64,000 nt of DNA from Enoplolaimus lenunculus. Its lineage: Eukaryota; Nematoda; Enoplea; Enoplida; Thoracostomopsidae. Made by a program: the position numbers and the translations under genes. Numbering within the stretch: position 1 is the first letter of the stretch; every line of letters begins with the position of its first letter. Positions 23,674 through 35,830 of the stretch are shown piece after piece. The DNA is taken from assembly GCA_030248215.1 (NCBI GenBank), contig JASANG010000896.1, forward strand, positions 1-64,000, written 5' to 3'. The notes beneath the pieces are model-generated. The model did no database searches. It was not told where the DNA came from and worked only from the letters and a program-made list of their open reading frames with translations.

Positions 23674-25173
23674 TCAATAAATGACAGGGTTGGTTGATGA
23701 GATAGTTACATGCATGTACAGGCGCGCTCCCTCGGATAAAGTTCTGCTCTTAACACAAAGATGTGCGGAAATAAAAGACGTACAGACTGAATTGCAATCT
23801 GCGCTCTAGTAATCAAAATAAAAATATGTGGAAATGGAAGACGTACAGACTGAATTGCAATCTGCGCTCTAGTAATCAAGTTCAATTACTGGACTTCATT
23901 TTTTAAAACCTGTTATAGCTGTTGCTATAAATATTAGGCAAATTTTGCCTTATGTGGCGTTAATTCAAAAAGTTAGTAGCCACAGTGGTGAAACAGTTTT
24001 TCAAACCCATCACAGCTTCGTTTCAATTACTTCATTCGAAGTGCTGCCCTCCTCTTTGCGTGTTTGGCGTGAAGAAAACAGTGCTTAAATATAATATAAT
24101 ATATATATTTACTCTAAGATACACCGAATATAAAAGATAAGCACTATAAAATGACTATTATTAATGGTTAGTAGAAAAAATGATAGTCACGTTGTTATTT
24201 ACCTCATTATTTTCCCGAAGACTTCATGACTAAAAAATGCGTAGCGTTTCTAGTTTGCTTAAGTAATATTTCGAGCATACCTACGCTTAAAATTTAACTA
24301 AATATCATTTTAAGAAAAAAATTAAAACTAAACGCGTAGGCGATTTTAGAGACAATAAAAATTACACTTAATGCAAAAATGATAACGCGTAAACAAGCAT
24401 TAAGTAACTTCGTGCACTTAGCTCTCATTTATGTCAAACTATACTAACTAAATTTTAGATTTTCTATAAGCGCTTGCTTTTTAGTTAATATCTAAACTAA
24501 AAAGATTCTAACAGATTTAAGAACCATAAGGACATAACTGCATATATATTCTAAGGCACAAAAGTTACCAGAAGTGAGATTGAGAGAATCTCACAGCAAA
24601 GATTCCTTGTAGGGTATTTGACATTAAGTCAAAGACCTATAACTACTTGGTCGCAAAAATTTAACGCATTCGTTTCAACTTCTTTATATAGCGTCAAATC
24701 GTATATTAGCCGAAATCTTTGACTAGAAATTGTTTGTTTTGGAAAATTGGGCCAATGTATAGAGCAGGGCCGGAACAGTAGTATAAACATATTCCTAACC
24801 CTAAGCCTAAAGCCTAAGCCTAAGCCTGAGCGTAATAATGAGCCTACACCTAAGCCTAAGCCTAATCCTAAGCAAAAATTACTCTAAAGCTTTACATTAC
24901 TCTGTTAGTGCGGCCGGAAAACGTTCCGGCCCTGTTCTTATGTATACGTGGTCCGAAACTTGTTACCTCTGCGAGAGCATTTTCGCCACCTCCCTCCACC
25001 GACTATTGATCTTGCCATTACTCACCCAAGGACTAATTTTCTCATCCTTAGATCTTGACTGTCTGTTACGTTCAAGAATCACGTTTTATACAACCATCTC
25101 GTTTTCAGTCTTTTTTGGACGCTAAAAGTTGTTATTAATTTCGCAGTATATTTAATATTATTCATATACGAAA
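23674..25173. other. Intergenic region upstream of the MAM gene
   Basis: No gene supported. A 66-bp tandem duplication lies at about 23760-23880 (both copies contain GACGTACAGACTGAATTGCA and ATCTGCGCTCTAGTAATCAA). A family-C element lies at 24750-24954. 23900-24740 is AT-rich with nothing recognised. The MAM gene promoter is presumably in the last 200 bp, but no clear core element is visible. Confidence 0.4.
24750..24954 (-). mobile_element. TTAGGC-core inverted-repeat element (family C)
   Basis: The left end is GGCCAATGTATAGAGCAGGG followed by CCGGAACAG. The right end is GTTCCGGCCCTG followed by TTCTTATGTATACGTGGTCC. The flanks GAAAATTG (24742-24749) and GAAACTTG (24955-24962) match at seven of eight positions. 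The core, 24785-24895, has about ten CCTAAGC/CCTAAGCCT units (TTAGGC on the minus strand), interrupted by GAGCGTAATAATGAGCC. It ends 219 bp before the MAM gene start codon. Confidence 0.8.
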
Positions 25174-28100
25174 ATGGGCAAAACAACTGTAATGCTGGTT
25201 GCGCTTGGAATCGGTAAGTTTGAGCTGTTGTGCTCTTACAATTTAAAACTTTTATAGATGAACCACAATGAAATTTTAGCATTTATACAAAACTTCGAAG
25301 TTCTTAACAGAGGTGTAATTTTTGCATTAATTTGGGCGACTGAACTCCTTTGTCGAATACTATGTTTTCTGAAATGAATGATTATTCTACTTCTGTTAGC
25401 CTTACTAAACAAAAGGTACTTGTCATGAAAACTATTTGGTGTTTGTGGCTCCGCTAAAAATCATGGTCCGGAGAAAGCATGATTTTTAGTTACATATTGC
25501 TGCACTAGGTTGTTAATTCGCTACTGCGTGATTTTGCTATTTCAGTGATCATTTGTATAAATACATCGCCAACGGTTGGGCAAAAAGTCATGCAAAGTAA
25601 GCAATATAGAGGGGTGTGGGCAGAAATAAGGCGCACTTCATTGCCGCATACATGTCAGTTACCCCACGTCATCTGATTTAGTCTGAGGGCATTTGGGACA
25701 AACGACTCACTGTTCATTCTTTGTGGTGCCACGGAATATTTTAGGCAGAAGGTAAACGCTTATGTTAGGTAGAGAGTTGAAAATACGAATTTTCGAATTA
25801 ACCTCATGTTTTTGGTCTATTACTAATCATATAAATTTGTCAAAATACTATCAACCTACGCTCTTAAAACTTGAACTTAAATTAAACCTTAGTAAACTTA
25901 AAAATATCAGTTCAAATGTAAACCTTAAATGGCGGGACAGACTAACTTTACAATTTTTACGTTTTTGTTTTAACCCGAATATAATCTAATGATGTTTTTG
26001 GTTTGAGTTATAAATGCTGTACAAAGTTAAGTGTCTGTAAAAATTTACGCTGCTTTTCTGCCAGAAATTTTCTTGTGTAATTTTAGACCTCCAGACAACA
26101 TGTGGTGTAGCATCAAACTTTTTTAAAATTTTGGAATAACATTTTTTCAGAATTCAATTAAAATTTGGTTTAAACTAAAAACGCGTAAGATTTTGCATGA
26201 GCTTAAAAGTAGGCTGCAAAAGAAAAATACATTAACATATACTGCTAGACCAGCTCAGGCTTGAATCGTGTTTATATAGTTTAAACTTTTGGAGAGCAGC
26301 AATGACGTTTTAATTAAATGACCGTTTCTTGTCTGTGATTATTTTTACATTTATATATTATTTTCAGGTTGTCTTGGGCGTAAATCTACATCGAGTGGAC
26401 TTTCTGGTTCAGCATCATCGATTGTACAAAGTGGCAGCCAATTGGAATGCAGCGGTTCGTCATGTGGTTGTTGGAGTTCAACTGGAAGCAACGCTTGGCT
26501 CTCGGGCAATAGCGTGAACTCACCGAAAGGAGGCCTCAGAAGGTGTTTTCAAGCATCAGAAGCGCCACGTAAGATTATATGCAACAGAAACTCCTCGTCA
26601 ACAACTTTGCTTTCAGTAGCCTATTCATAGTGCCTCACCCCAGCCTAAGCCTAAGTCTGAGCTTAAGTTTAAATCTAAGCCGTTGCCTAAGTCAAAGTCT
26701 AAGCCGTCGCCTAATTCAAAGCCTGAGCCTAAGACTAACGCATCTCTAAAGTCTGTATTTACTTCAGCGTACGCCATATCCTACGTCTAAACGCCCACTT
26801 TTGAACCTAAGTCTAACACGGAGCCTCACCAAATCCTAAACCTGCGACGGAGCCTAAGCCCAAGATACTGCTTGCAATGAATTCTATTGAAATCACAAAA
26901 TCGGAAAATCCCAATATCCCAAAATCCAACCACAAACAAAAGCTATCATTTTTTTAGCTGGGACGTTGGGACTTTGGGACGACAGTAAAGTAAACCTGGA
27001 CCAAAGTTTTTGTTTAAGTAACCAAATTGCTTACATCTGTACACGAAAGCTTCTTGCTGTTTTTGAATGATATTCATTGCATCCGTTTGCAATTTCAGCA
27101 TCGTTCATTTACGCAGAAGGCGATAAAAACGCCGGAGTTGCGACACTAACATCTTGCCAACTGACTGGAGTGACCGGAGTATCCGTGTCTGTAACGTACG
27201 TGTATCGTTCTTTAACAAATTTTAGATAAATTGGCACTTCTTTTACGGTTTTCTTTTACAAACAAAAGTTTTTTCTATTTCAACAACTAGTATGTCTTGT
27301 AAACTTAACGGTCAATTAAAAAAGTCAGTATAGAATCAAGGAATGCTGATGAAAATAAAAAAGTGTCCATAAATGCATCGGAGCAGGTTTACAAGATTTT
27401 GATAAGTGTTACATATCTTCAGTTCGTCTCGACGAGTCAACTTTTGATGTTTATTTGTTCATTTTTGAATGTATAAAACAGTTTGAACCGTTTGCTTGCT
27501 ATTTGCGTCACATAGAACCATTAAATCATTCCATTTCATACTGTAAATGAGTGCAGGATGTTCGAATAAAAGATTCGCATGAACTATGCGATATTCGGAC
27601 AAGAAGAACTATTCATTGCTTCGTGCGTATACAATGCAACAGAGTAGGATTAATAGAACTATTAAGACTTCAACGCATAGAACCCAACTGTATCGACGCG
27701 CAGAAGTTTTTACAGCCAGAGGTTGCAGCAATTTGTAACTGGAAATGGAAATTTTGTAGAAAATTAAACAAAACTTGCGCTGAACGTTTAAAGTTGCCTT
27801 TGCAAGCTTTCGTTGTTAAAACTTGCATCTACGAATACATGGCATATGTAAGACATTCGATATTTTATGTTTACAGACCAATGATTTATCGAGCGACATT
27901 GGAACTATGCGCAACAGTTGATGGAATCCAACAATCTTGTGTACCAATCAGATCGTATTACAATGGCGTGGTTGCAAGCAACGTGCATCCTTCATCAATA
28001 GTACAAGTATGTTCGGCTATTGTGCACTCTCGTCCATATTTTAAGTTAAGGTGGCCCGTGTCCAGATCAGGGCCGGATCGTTTTCCGCAGGGACTGCAAT

Positions 28101-31100
28101 AGAGTCAGTTTGAAGCCATATGAAATTCAAGTTATAAATTAAATGGCCCCGCAGCCATTAATTGTTTGTTGAGGAGCAATAGAGACTTTTAGGACGCGTG
28201 GAAAAAAATCATAACACAGAATTCTTTCGACACTGCAGAAAGTTTTGGGATAGGAAGCGAAATTGTCCGCACGGGGGGTGCAAGCATTGTATCTCGCCTC
28301 CCGCATTATTGTTCTCCTAAATTTAATATTGAAAATCAGGCAGATATGTAAATAAAATTTCGTTTGATTTCAAAGTTTTTCAATTTATACACAATTAGAG
28401 TCTACGGGACTGGTTTAAACTTATTTGTTCATTTTGTGAATTTGGAAATTGTATTCTCATTTTCAGCTTGTACTCAAAGCATCCGAGTTTGGGACACTGG
28501 AAAAGAATGGTAAAGTTCGAAAACTGAAAAACGGCGTTGTTGTCATTTCTAATCTCAGTGTTCGAACCGAGAAAGCTAAAGAAGAATCTGAATCAGGTAA
28601 ACTGAATATAATACATTTTGAGCCAATTTATGTGCTCATCGCTAAAACACTGTTTAAAAAAATTTAGCGATTCATAAACTTTGGTCTTTTTGGAAAATTT
28701 AGTAATCGGTATTAACAACTATTGTTAAATTATATGTATGCTCACGCCTCTTTAGCCGGCCACTGCCCTAAAACGCAGTAGAAACCAGCCAAATGAGTTC
28801 TGATCGCATTTTTGACAGCTTTACAGTATGTAAATGCCATTATTATTATTATTACGGCTAATGTTACTTTTAGGGGCGTACCAGTAGATTAAGCGTATTC
28901 CTATTATTAAGCCTAAGCCTAAGCTTAAGCCTAAGCAAAAAATTTTAATTTAGAATCTAAACCCACTCATTTATAGACCCACCAGAAACGTTTACGACCC
29001 TTAAAGTAACATTGACCATTATTACTGTATATTATTTTCGCTATTTTGAAATATTTCAGAGGAGCCAGAAGGTTTCGCGTGTGGTAACATAGGTAATATT
29101 TATTACATTAATGAGTATGGTTGTAGTGCTGATACTAATATAGCATAGCCAAATAAAAAATTAAGCTACAGACAATAGTTAATTTTTCCTCTTAGTTGTA
29201 AAGCTTTGAAAATACTGTTTGTTTTCTAGTGCGTTTACAAAACATTGCAACCTGTTGGCACGTTTAGCTTATAGGATTATCGGTTTATTTACGAAAAGTA
29301 AATTAATCCAACTATAGATTCGTTACTGTTTGTTGCAATAGCCGATAACAAGAGTACATATTCTTTAGCCAAGAGTGTGTCACTGATTCTAGCGTGATAC
29401 AAAATGCACCAGCGCGCGTTGCACATTTGTGCTATTCTACCCCACGGTCGGACAGGCACGTGGCTAGACTGGAAATTTGGGGGCACCTATTTTCAAACAA
29501 AGCTAACTTTAATTAGTTAATTCTTTATAATGTTAAACATATCAGCAAAATAAGGCTGCCATACATAGATGGGTGATATACCGAACTTAACGAGAATGCA
29601 CCCATACATTTAGCCATCGTGGTTCCTGACAGAATTTCTGGGGAATTTCGTGTTGGTTCAAGGGGAATGCTTGGTGGTATAGTAAAATTTGATGGGCAAT
29701 AATGCATGTTTGAGCAATCTGTGGTACAATCAGCAATGTTTAACTATGTGAGGAAGGCATAATATATGTAATAGTGAAAAAATCATCGCAAGCGAAGCGA
29801 GCGAGAATACCATTACATTTTTTCGGAAAATCCTATAGCGGATCTAGAAATTTCTGACAGGAAACCGTAAGATATATTGTACGTAACTAAAGCACTCGAG
29901 CTAAACGAGCGAGAAGCCAAACACCATTTTTGTACTAAATCTTAATACAAAAGTTTGGTCTTGTCAATGATGAGGAAGCTATTTTAGGACTCTAGCGATA
30001 CGCTGAGATTATGGTACATTTACATAAAATTATTATTTGAGTATTTCTTCAAGTACCTTTGGTTTTAGTACATAACAAACAACGCGCGATGGATACATTC
30101 TTTTCTACACAGAGTGTACGTGACAGCCTCTTGCAATAGAGCATAATCAACCCTTGCTTATAATTATTATCAGTGGCGGATCCAAGATCTCAAAATGGGG
30201 GTGGGGCCAAAATTTCACAGGTAATAAACTTATTTTTGACCCCTACTGTAGTGACCCAAATAAGAGGGGGTCTCCATTTTGAGTCCCAATTAATAGGAGT
30301 CCGTATCCCTAATAAGAATCCTTAAGTGGGTAGAGTTCTTAAACCCTTGTTAGAGTCCATAAATGTCTATTATCCCTAATTGTAGCGCATAGATGACTCC
30401 AGGGCCAAGAAACTTTAAAGCGCGCTTATACTATTGTGTATAAAACAGAGAAATAAACAGTGTAGAACAGCAATTGACACTATATAATTTTTGTCGAGAT
30501 GCTGTTTGGGAATGGGCCAAGGCCGGGGTGCCTCCCCCCTGTGGATCCGCCATCGATTATTATGTACATGTTAATTTTTAAATTTTAAATTGAACTTTTG
30601 ATTGAAAAACTTATATATACTTAGTCTTACGTTTTATTGTTTTTTGAATTTCAGAGAATTGTCACGATGTCGAACCGAGCGATGGATGGCAGTTTCCAGC
30701 TGAACAATTCGGAAGTTTTGCAAACTTCATTCCACCAACAAGTACGGTTTACTTGCTTGTTTGTTTTTTATTTGTTTGTTTGTTTGTTTGTTTGTTTGCT
30801 TGTTTGTTTGTTTTTTGTTTGTTTGTTTGTTTATTCGTTTGCTGTGTTTGGGTTATCTGCTGGTTATATTGTATGCAGCAAAAGCCTATAACTAGCATGC
30901 AACTATGATTGCTTTTACTTGGAAAAATGTTGTTCTTGTAGGAAAACGTATTTGAAATTAAAAGACGGTCGTCAGTCGTTGGTTGTGTAATTTTGTGATA
31001 GACGCCTAGTTGGTATTATTCTTTTATCGCATCTGAGTAATACTTTGTCCCTTTCAACCGGGTTGTTTTTTCCGGAAAAAAATTATGACCAGAAAAAACG

Positions 31101-33807
31101 AATTTTTTTCCATTTTTTCCGGAAAAAATGGAAAAAAATGGAAAAAAAATGGAAAAAATCATTCTTTGTTTGAGTGGTCGGTTATACCACACTTAGTCGG
31201 CATTTGCTCAAAAATGCTTGTATTTTAAAACTTTTTGTATATTTGAGCTTGTGATGACATCCCCTGATCATTCCATGCCCAAATCTGAAATTTTGAAAAT
31301 TTATATTAAGGCCACAAGTACAGCTCTAGGGTGCCAAACATTTTTTTGGAAAAGTTGGACAAATTATGTATAATTTGACGCAGTTTGCAGAGCTGAGTCG
31401 AGTGGTGTTCAACTTTCTGCAATCAGAAGTCTGTATAACGAGTTGTTGGCAAATAACTGATTTGGCGCGCAGCCAACGAGCATGGTTCGACGCCAAATTT
31501 AGTTAGTTGACAACAACTCGTTAGCCACACGTCTAATTGAGAAACATTTAACAATATTCGTCTTAGCAACCTGTGTCAAATGGTGTGTACGTAATTTGTG
31601 TAATTTTTCGACAAAAAATTTGAGTCCAATGAAGGAATTTCGGACCCTAAAATTCGAACTTTTTAAAAATTTAAGTTTGGCTGTGTAATAATTGAGTGAG
31701 GTCATCAGAACATCAGAAACTCGTGAGCATAACGAGCTAAATAAGTCACATTTCTTTTTTGTAAGTATATATTTAATTCCAAGACACTTTTGGGTTTTTC
31801 TGACATCAAAGCCTCTCAATAGCTGCTGAATCTCGTGTCAAAACTTCAATTCTTAAATCCATTTTTATATTCATATGCTGCAATTTTCTATCTTTTCGAA
31901 CATATAATGTGTCCTGGTGGACATATACACATGGTCACTGTTAATGTGTTACATGTGAAGTTGCATGTCATCTAAAAACGTTTTATATCATATTTAGTTG
32001 CAAATTACATTTCAGAATCATTTAATATTTTTCCATTTTTTCCATTTTTTCCACCCCCTCGAAAAAAATGAAAAAAATGGGAAAAACCATTTTTTCCGGT
32101 AATTTTTTCCTGCCAACAACCCTGCTTTCACCAATTTAGCCATTAACCTAAATGTAACAACGAGGTTATTTCATACATTTTTGAAATATATTTAAGGCGA
32201 TGGTTCAAATTATGCCGCAACAGAAGTCAAAGGTGGACAAAAAGCTTATCTTAAAGTGACAAGTCCACAAGGTGAGATAGACGGATTGCTAACATTTGAA
32301 GCGTATGCGGCAACCGATGGTCTCCAAATTCACATTTGTGACAACGCTCAATTGGAAGATTGTACGCCAGTTGTTGATGTTGGAAAAGCGTCAAACAATG
32401 ATTTAAAATGGCGACAGTGTCAAGCAGAAATTGCGCAAAAATCTGAGGTAAAACACAACACACGACAGGCACGCTGACGTAAATCACGGCGCTTAAGAAA
32501 AAACAAATCAAATTGCGATCACAAATTTTCGTGTTCAAATCTACGGGGCGACAGTTGGATGTACTTTAGTGACCCGAATAAGAGAGGGGTAATAAAAGGG
32601 GGTCTCCATTTTGAGTCCCAATCAATAGGAGTTCGTATCCGTAATAAGAGTCCGTAAGCAGATAGAGTCCCTTAACCCAAATTAGAGTTCGTAAATGTCA
32701 ATTATCCCTAATTGTAGCGCATAAATGACTCCAGGACCAAATAAAGTTGTGTTCAAAACTTCGGCCGAACCTTTAAAGCAAAGCGTACTTAAGTTTTGAA
32801 AGTAACATTCCAGAGTATAACCTTGCATTATTGCTTAACCTTTTGATACAAGGCAAAAAACGTTGAATTTAACGGATAATTGCAATACGTAATATATATC
32901 AGTAACGAATGGTGGCGGAGGGCGGGTTAAAAATAAATAACAGCCCGTAACCGAATAACAAGGGGGGTAGTACCCTCTGGAGAGGCCAAATAAATATCAG
33001 TCCCCCTCTGATTCGGGTCACTACAGTAGTATTCCTTTCCCTAACTGGCCTTGTCGTGCTCAAACTTTTTGCCATGCGAATAGTTCATGCGAAGCATCAC
33101 AATGTGGTTTTCTAGCCAAATAGGAGAAATTTATCGCGAGGTTACGAACGAATTTACAATTTATAAGCCATCGGCACAATCAGTGAATCTTTAAATATCG
33201 CTAAATTTGCTAAAATAGGCACTTTAAAGATGTAAAACTTAACACAAAGTGTTTTCTCTCGCCGTAAAATCCTGCTTTCGCGCCACTATGTGAGCTGCTA
33301 GCAAATGGTGCCATACTATAGCTGGCCCTTGTAAAAATCAGGGGCGGAACGTTTTCAGTGGGAGACTAAAATAGAATAAGCTTAACCTTTAGACTAATTT
33401 TTTGTTGGCTTAGGCTTACGCTTAGGCTTAGGAATAAGCTTATAATACTGTTCCGCCCCTGTTCTTTACATTGGCCCAATAGCTGAAAAACCGTGTAAAA
33501 TGGCAGTAACTAATTTTCCACCATGTGATTAGGATTGTGCAGTCTAAAACTTTTGCGAAGCCTGGAAAATTCTTTTAAAATTATTTAGCTGTGTTCATCC
33601 TTTGACATTTCTTTAATACTTGCTTTTCATTTTAGTTTTCGATATTTCTAGTAAGTATCAGTTTACTTCTTACATTTAATATGTTAATTTTTTCAGATAT
33701 ATATTGTATGCAGCAACCGATTACGTAACGTCGCATATTGCGGTTTTGACAATATCCAGTATGATCCGGAAATCCTGGGCGAAACCGGATGTCAATTGAT
33801 GAATTAA
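25174..33807 (+). CDS. Secreted protein with two MAM-like domains
   Basis: Ten exons: 25174-25213, 25546-25596, 26368-26568, 27099-27195, 27877-28006, 28467-28596, 29060-29092, 30655-30741, 32197-32447 and 33697-33807. All are GT-AG and give 376 residues. Residues 1-28 are a signal peptide (MGKTTVMLVALGIVIICINT). MAM-like domain 1 covers about 38-215 (LECSGSSCGCW, then LTGVTGVSVSV and LELCATVDGIQQSC). Domain 2 covers about 220-370: DGSNYAA, then LLTFEAYAATDGLQIHICDN, and the C-terminal VCSNRLRNVAYCGFDNIQY. The C-x-FDNI ending is characteristic of MAM beta-sandwiches, which act in extracellular adhesion or matrix contacts. No transmembrane segment was found, so it is probably secreted. An AATAAA lies at 34361. 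The first domain is divergent, and the MAM call there rests mainly on similar layout to the second. Introns hold at least four transposons. Confidence 0.8.
27557..27876 (+). other. Possible alternative cysteine-rich exon of the MAM gene
   Basis: This 320-bp stretch lies in what is called intron 4, yet it is fully open in the frame of the next exon and runs into it without a stop. It is preceded by gagtgcag. If exon 4 ended four bases later (TAC|gtgtat at 27199), the frame would be kept and 108 residues would be added. They would include eight cysteines (CDIRTRRTIHC, QCNR, NCID, ICNW, FCRK, TCAE, TCIY). The normal splice (AC|gtacgt to ttacag|A) gives a better MAM alignment. It may be a retained-intron or alternative form, or chance openness. 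Confidence 0.35.
28054..28120 (+). mobile_element. Left-end fragment of a family-C element
   Basis: GGCCCGTGTCCAGATCAGGG, then CCGGATCG and GCAGGGACTGCAATAGAGTC, match the left third of family C. The TTAGGC core and right end are missing. It lies in MAM gene intron 5. Confidence 0.55.
28856..29017 (-). mobile_element. TTAGGC-core element (family C), exact 8-bp target duplication
   Basis: The left end is GGCTAATGTTACTTTTAGGG followed by GCGTACCAG. The right end is CGTTTACGACCCTTAAAGTA followed by ACATTGACC. ATTATTAC flanks it exactly on both sides (28848-28855 and 29018-29025). The core has CCTAAGCCTAAGCTTAAGCC next to TAAGCAAAAAATTTTAATT. It lies in MAM intron 6 and ends 42 bp before the next exon, so it probably lies at or beside that acceptor's branch-point region. 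Confidence 0.8.
30246..30432 (-). mobile_element. Partial TA-type MITE (family A)
   Basis: The end CTGTAGTGACCCAAATAAGA follows TA at 30244-30245 and continues with TCTCCATTTTGAGTCCCAAT, the right part of the family in inverse orientation. Similarity fades after TTTAAAGCGCGCTTATAC, so the left half is missing. It lies in MAM gene intron 7. Confidence 0.65.
30753..30840 (+). repeat. (TTTG)n microsatellite
   Basis: About twenty TTTG units with TTGC interruptions begin 12 bp after the donor of MAM exon 8 (30741/30742). A complementary (CAAA)n run lies at 49725-49816. Confidence 0.9.
31059..32124. mobile_element. hAT-like element with TTCCATTTTTT subterminal iterations
   Basis: The left end is CGGGTTGTTTTTTCCGG and the right end TTTTTTCCTGCCAACAACCCTG. 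The flanks CTTTCAAC (31051-31058) and CTTTCACC (32125-32132) match at seven of eight positions. Inside both ends, ATGGAAAAAA and its complement CCATTTTTTCC are iterated. A minus-strand frame of 106 codons lies at 31499-31819 and resembles nothing recognised; it may be a transposase relic or chance. The 1066-bp element fills most of MAM gene intron 8. Confidence 0.7.
32564..33026 (-). mobile_element. TA-type MITE (family A), full length
   Basis: The left end CTTTAGTGACCCGAATAAGA and right end TCTGATTCGGGTCACTACAG are flanked by TA on each side (32562-32563 and 33027-33028). It is 463 bp, in inverse orientation to the copy at 48193-48619, with no coding capacity. It lies in MAM gene intron 9. 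Confidence 0.85.
33324..33476 (+). mobile_element. TTAGGC-core element (family C), cleanest copy
   Basis: The left end is GGCCCTTGTAAAAATCAGGG followed by GCGGAACG. The right end is CTGTTCCGCCCCTG followed by TTCTTTACATTGGCC. The flanks CTATAGCT (33316-33323) and CAATAGCT (33477-33484) match at seven of eight positions. The interior order is GTGGGAGACTAAAATAGAAT, then TTTAGACTAATTTTTTGTTG, then GCTTAGGCTTACGCTTAGGC and TTAGGAATAAGCTTATAATA. The 153-bp element lies in MAM gene intron 9. Confidence 0.85.
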
Positions 33808-35554
33808 AACAATTTGCTAAATTAAATTTGCAAAAGCTGAAAACGTCTCAATAATATAAATTCGCTGTACGGAGCTTTGTAGGCTAAGTAGGAAACCGCT
33901 CTTGCTACAACATTTTAATGGCAAAGTTACGGCAGAGAAATTAGGTACAATTGTAAGTATTCTGTGCCAGAATACTTACAATTTTAGTTTTTCTGCCGTC
34001 TTGAAAAGACACGTTCGTTGGTATATTCTTTGGATTCGTTCATCAGCCAACCCTTGATAGTTTCCTGAATGTGGGTTACATGAGACGTTAACCTATGTAT
34101 ATTTCATTTTCGCCTTATTTTGTTTATGTATTTTGGCGCCTGAATTGGTTAACAGGGTACACTTGACAAAGTCAAGCTTACATTCAAACTTGTCTTTTAC
34201 GTTAAAAAACTTAAAAAGACAAACTATTTTTAGAAATTTTTTGTACGGTTTTTATCACCATGGTGTCAGATATATAAATATTTATTCTTCCAAGTACTTC
34301 GAACTTTTACTTCTGCGCATTCGCTAACATCAATTTATTGCAGCTTTCTGTATGGCTTGAAATAAAAACCCCACCACACACAAAAAATTGTTTTGAAATT
34401 TCAATTCTTCATTTGTTAAATTTTCAAGATTTAAATGTCTGGAATTTCACACTGTAAATTCCAGTGAGTTGGTTTTAACTTCAGATTCACTTGAATCGCT
34501 CAGACTGATTCAAGGCCGTCAGAACTTAGATTTATGAGTTCATATATATATAAACTATGAGTTAATTATTCAAATCACCCGGAATCAACGCGACTCAGAA
34601 TGAGATAATTTTTACTGCTTGTAATTCAGAAATAACTTACTCTCTAGCTGAGTTTATTAATCAACTCCACGGAACTTACAATGTCAAGCTTAGAAACCAG
34701 TGTCTGGAATTGTTAACATATAAATGTTTTATATTCAAGAAATTGCTAAGGTCTAGAATTAGCTTTTTCATTTTAATGTATATATGTAAAAACAAGTTGC
34801 ACCGTTTATTCTTTAATTCGATGTGAACTCAAACTTCTCTCAACCTAAAGTTTACGTGTTTGGCCAATCTTAGGTTGTTTAATGGCAGAGGTTTAGCTCC
34901 CTATTTTAAAGTCGGCTTCTTAACCAAATGTTTGTTTCTAAGATATGTTATGAAAATTAGCAAACCTAGTCTATAGCATCAGATATATTATTTTAGTTCA
35001 AAAATACTTGTCTTAATCGTTTTTATGAAATAAAGTCTTACATTTTAAACTGTTAAGTGCCACAAAATTTTCAGAGCCGTATCTCTAAAAAACTCAAAAC
35101 GAAAACGTGAAATTCAAGACATACGCGTGGAGTCTGTACTAAAATCAAATTTTCTAAGCCATGCTCAACATTCTGGTGCGTTAATACATGTATATTTGCC
35201 ATGGCTTCATTTTTCTCAAATAGTATATAATGTATTTTTATATTTTTGTTTAATATTTTGTCTTTGTTTATACCTGTTATATTTGTCCGTCGGCTTAATA
35301 AATGTTTAGATACGGTAAGAAAGAACTGGCCCAGAACTTTAGGTTGCGTGGGGCATAAACGAATTATATTTTAAAGTCAGATATACACCTAACTAAGCAA
35401 ATGCGATTGAAGGACTTTAGTTAGGTCCTCCAGTATTAGCTCGTTCATAATTAATATCGGATTTCTATAAAAACGGCATTTTTGCATAGGAAACTTGTTT
35501 CTCACTACATAGTGGTGTTGAAACTGTTTCATTTACAACAAAACTAAGTAGTTG

Positions 35555-35830
35555 ATGCAAATTTTGACACAGTCAGTGCTGTTGATCACTCAGATGCTAT
35601 TTGTGCTCTTGTCATTTTTGAATATTGTATACTTACCGGTTCGCCACGAAAATCGTGATGTTCCGATATTCTATATTTTGTTTTTTTGCACAATAATTAA
35701 AATATACTCTTCACTGCTCAGTATATTATATTTTATTTTGTTGAAAATCGCAACAGCATCTGGGTTGATGGCTTGCTTGCAAGCGAAGTATGTGCTGTAT
35801 ATTGCAGAAACAAAAAATGATGAGGGGTAA
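35555..35830 (+). CDS. Weak candidate: small hydrophobic membrane protein
   Basis: An ATG-initiated frame of 91 residues (MQILTQSVLLITQMLFVLLS...) has three strongly hydrophobic segments, at about residues 5-28, 38-60 and 62-85, and a short polar tail (ETKNDEG). No family was recognised. AT-rich DNA readily gives hydrophobic frames by chance, and no splice partner or polyadenylation context supports it. Confidence 0.2.
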   Translation: MQILTQSVLLITQMLFVLLSFLNIVYLPVRHENRDVPIFYILFFCTIIKIYSSLLSILYFILLKIATASGLMACLQAKYVLYIAETKNDEG

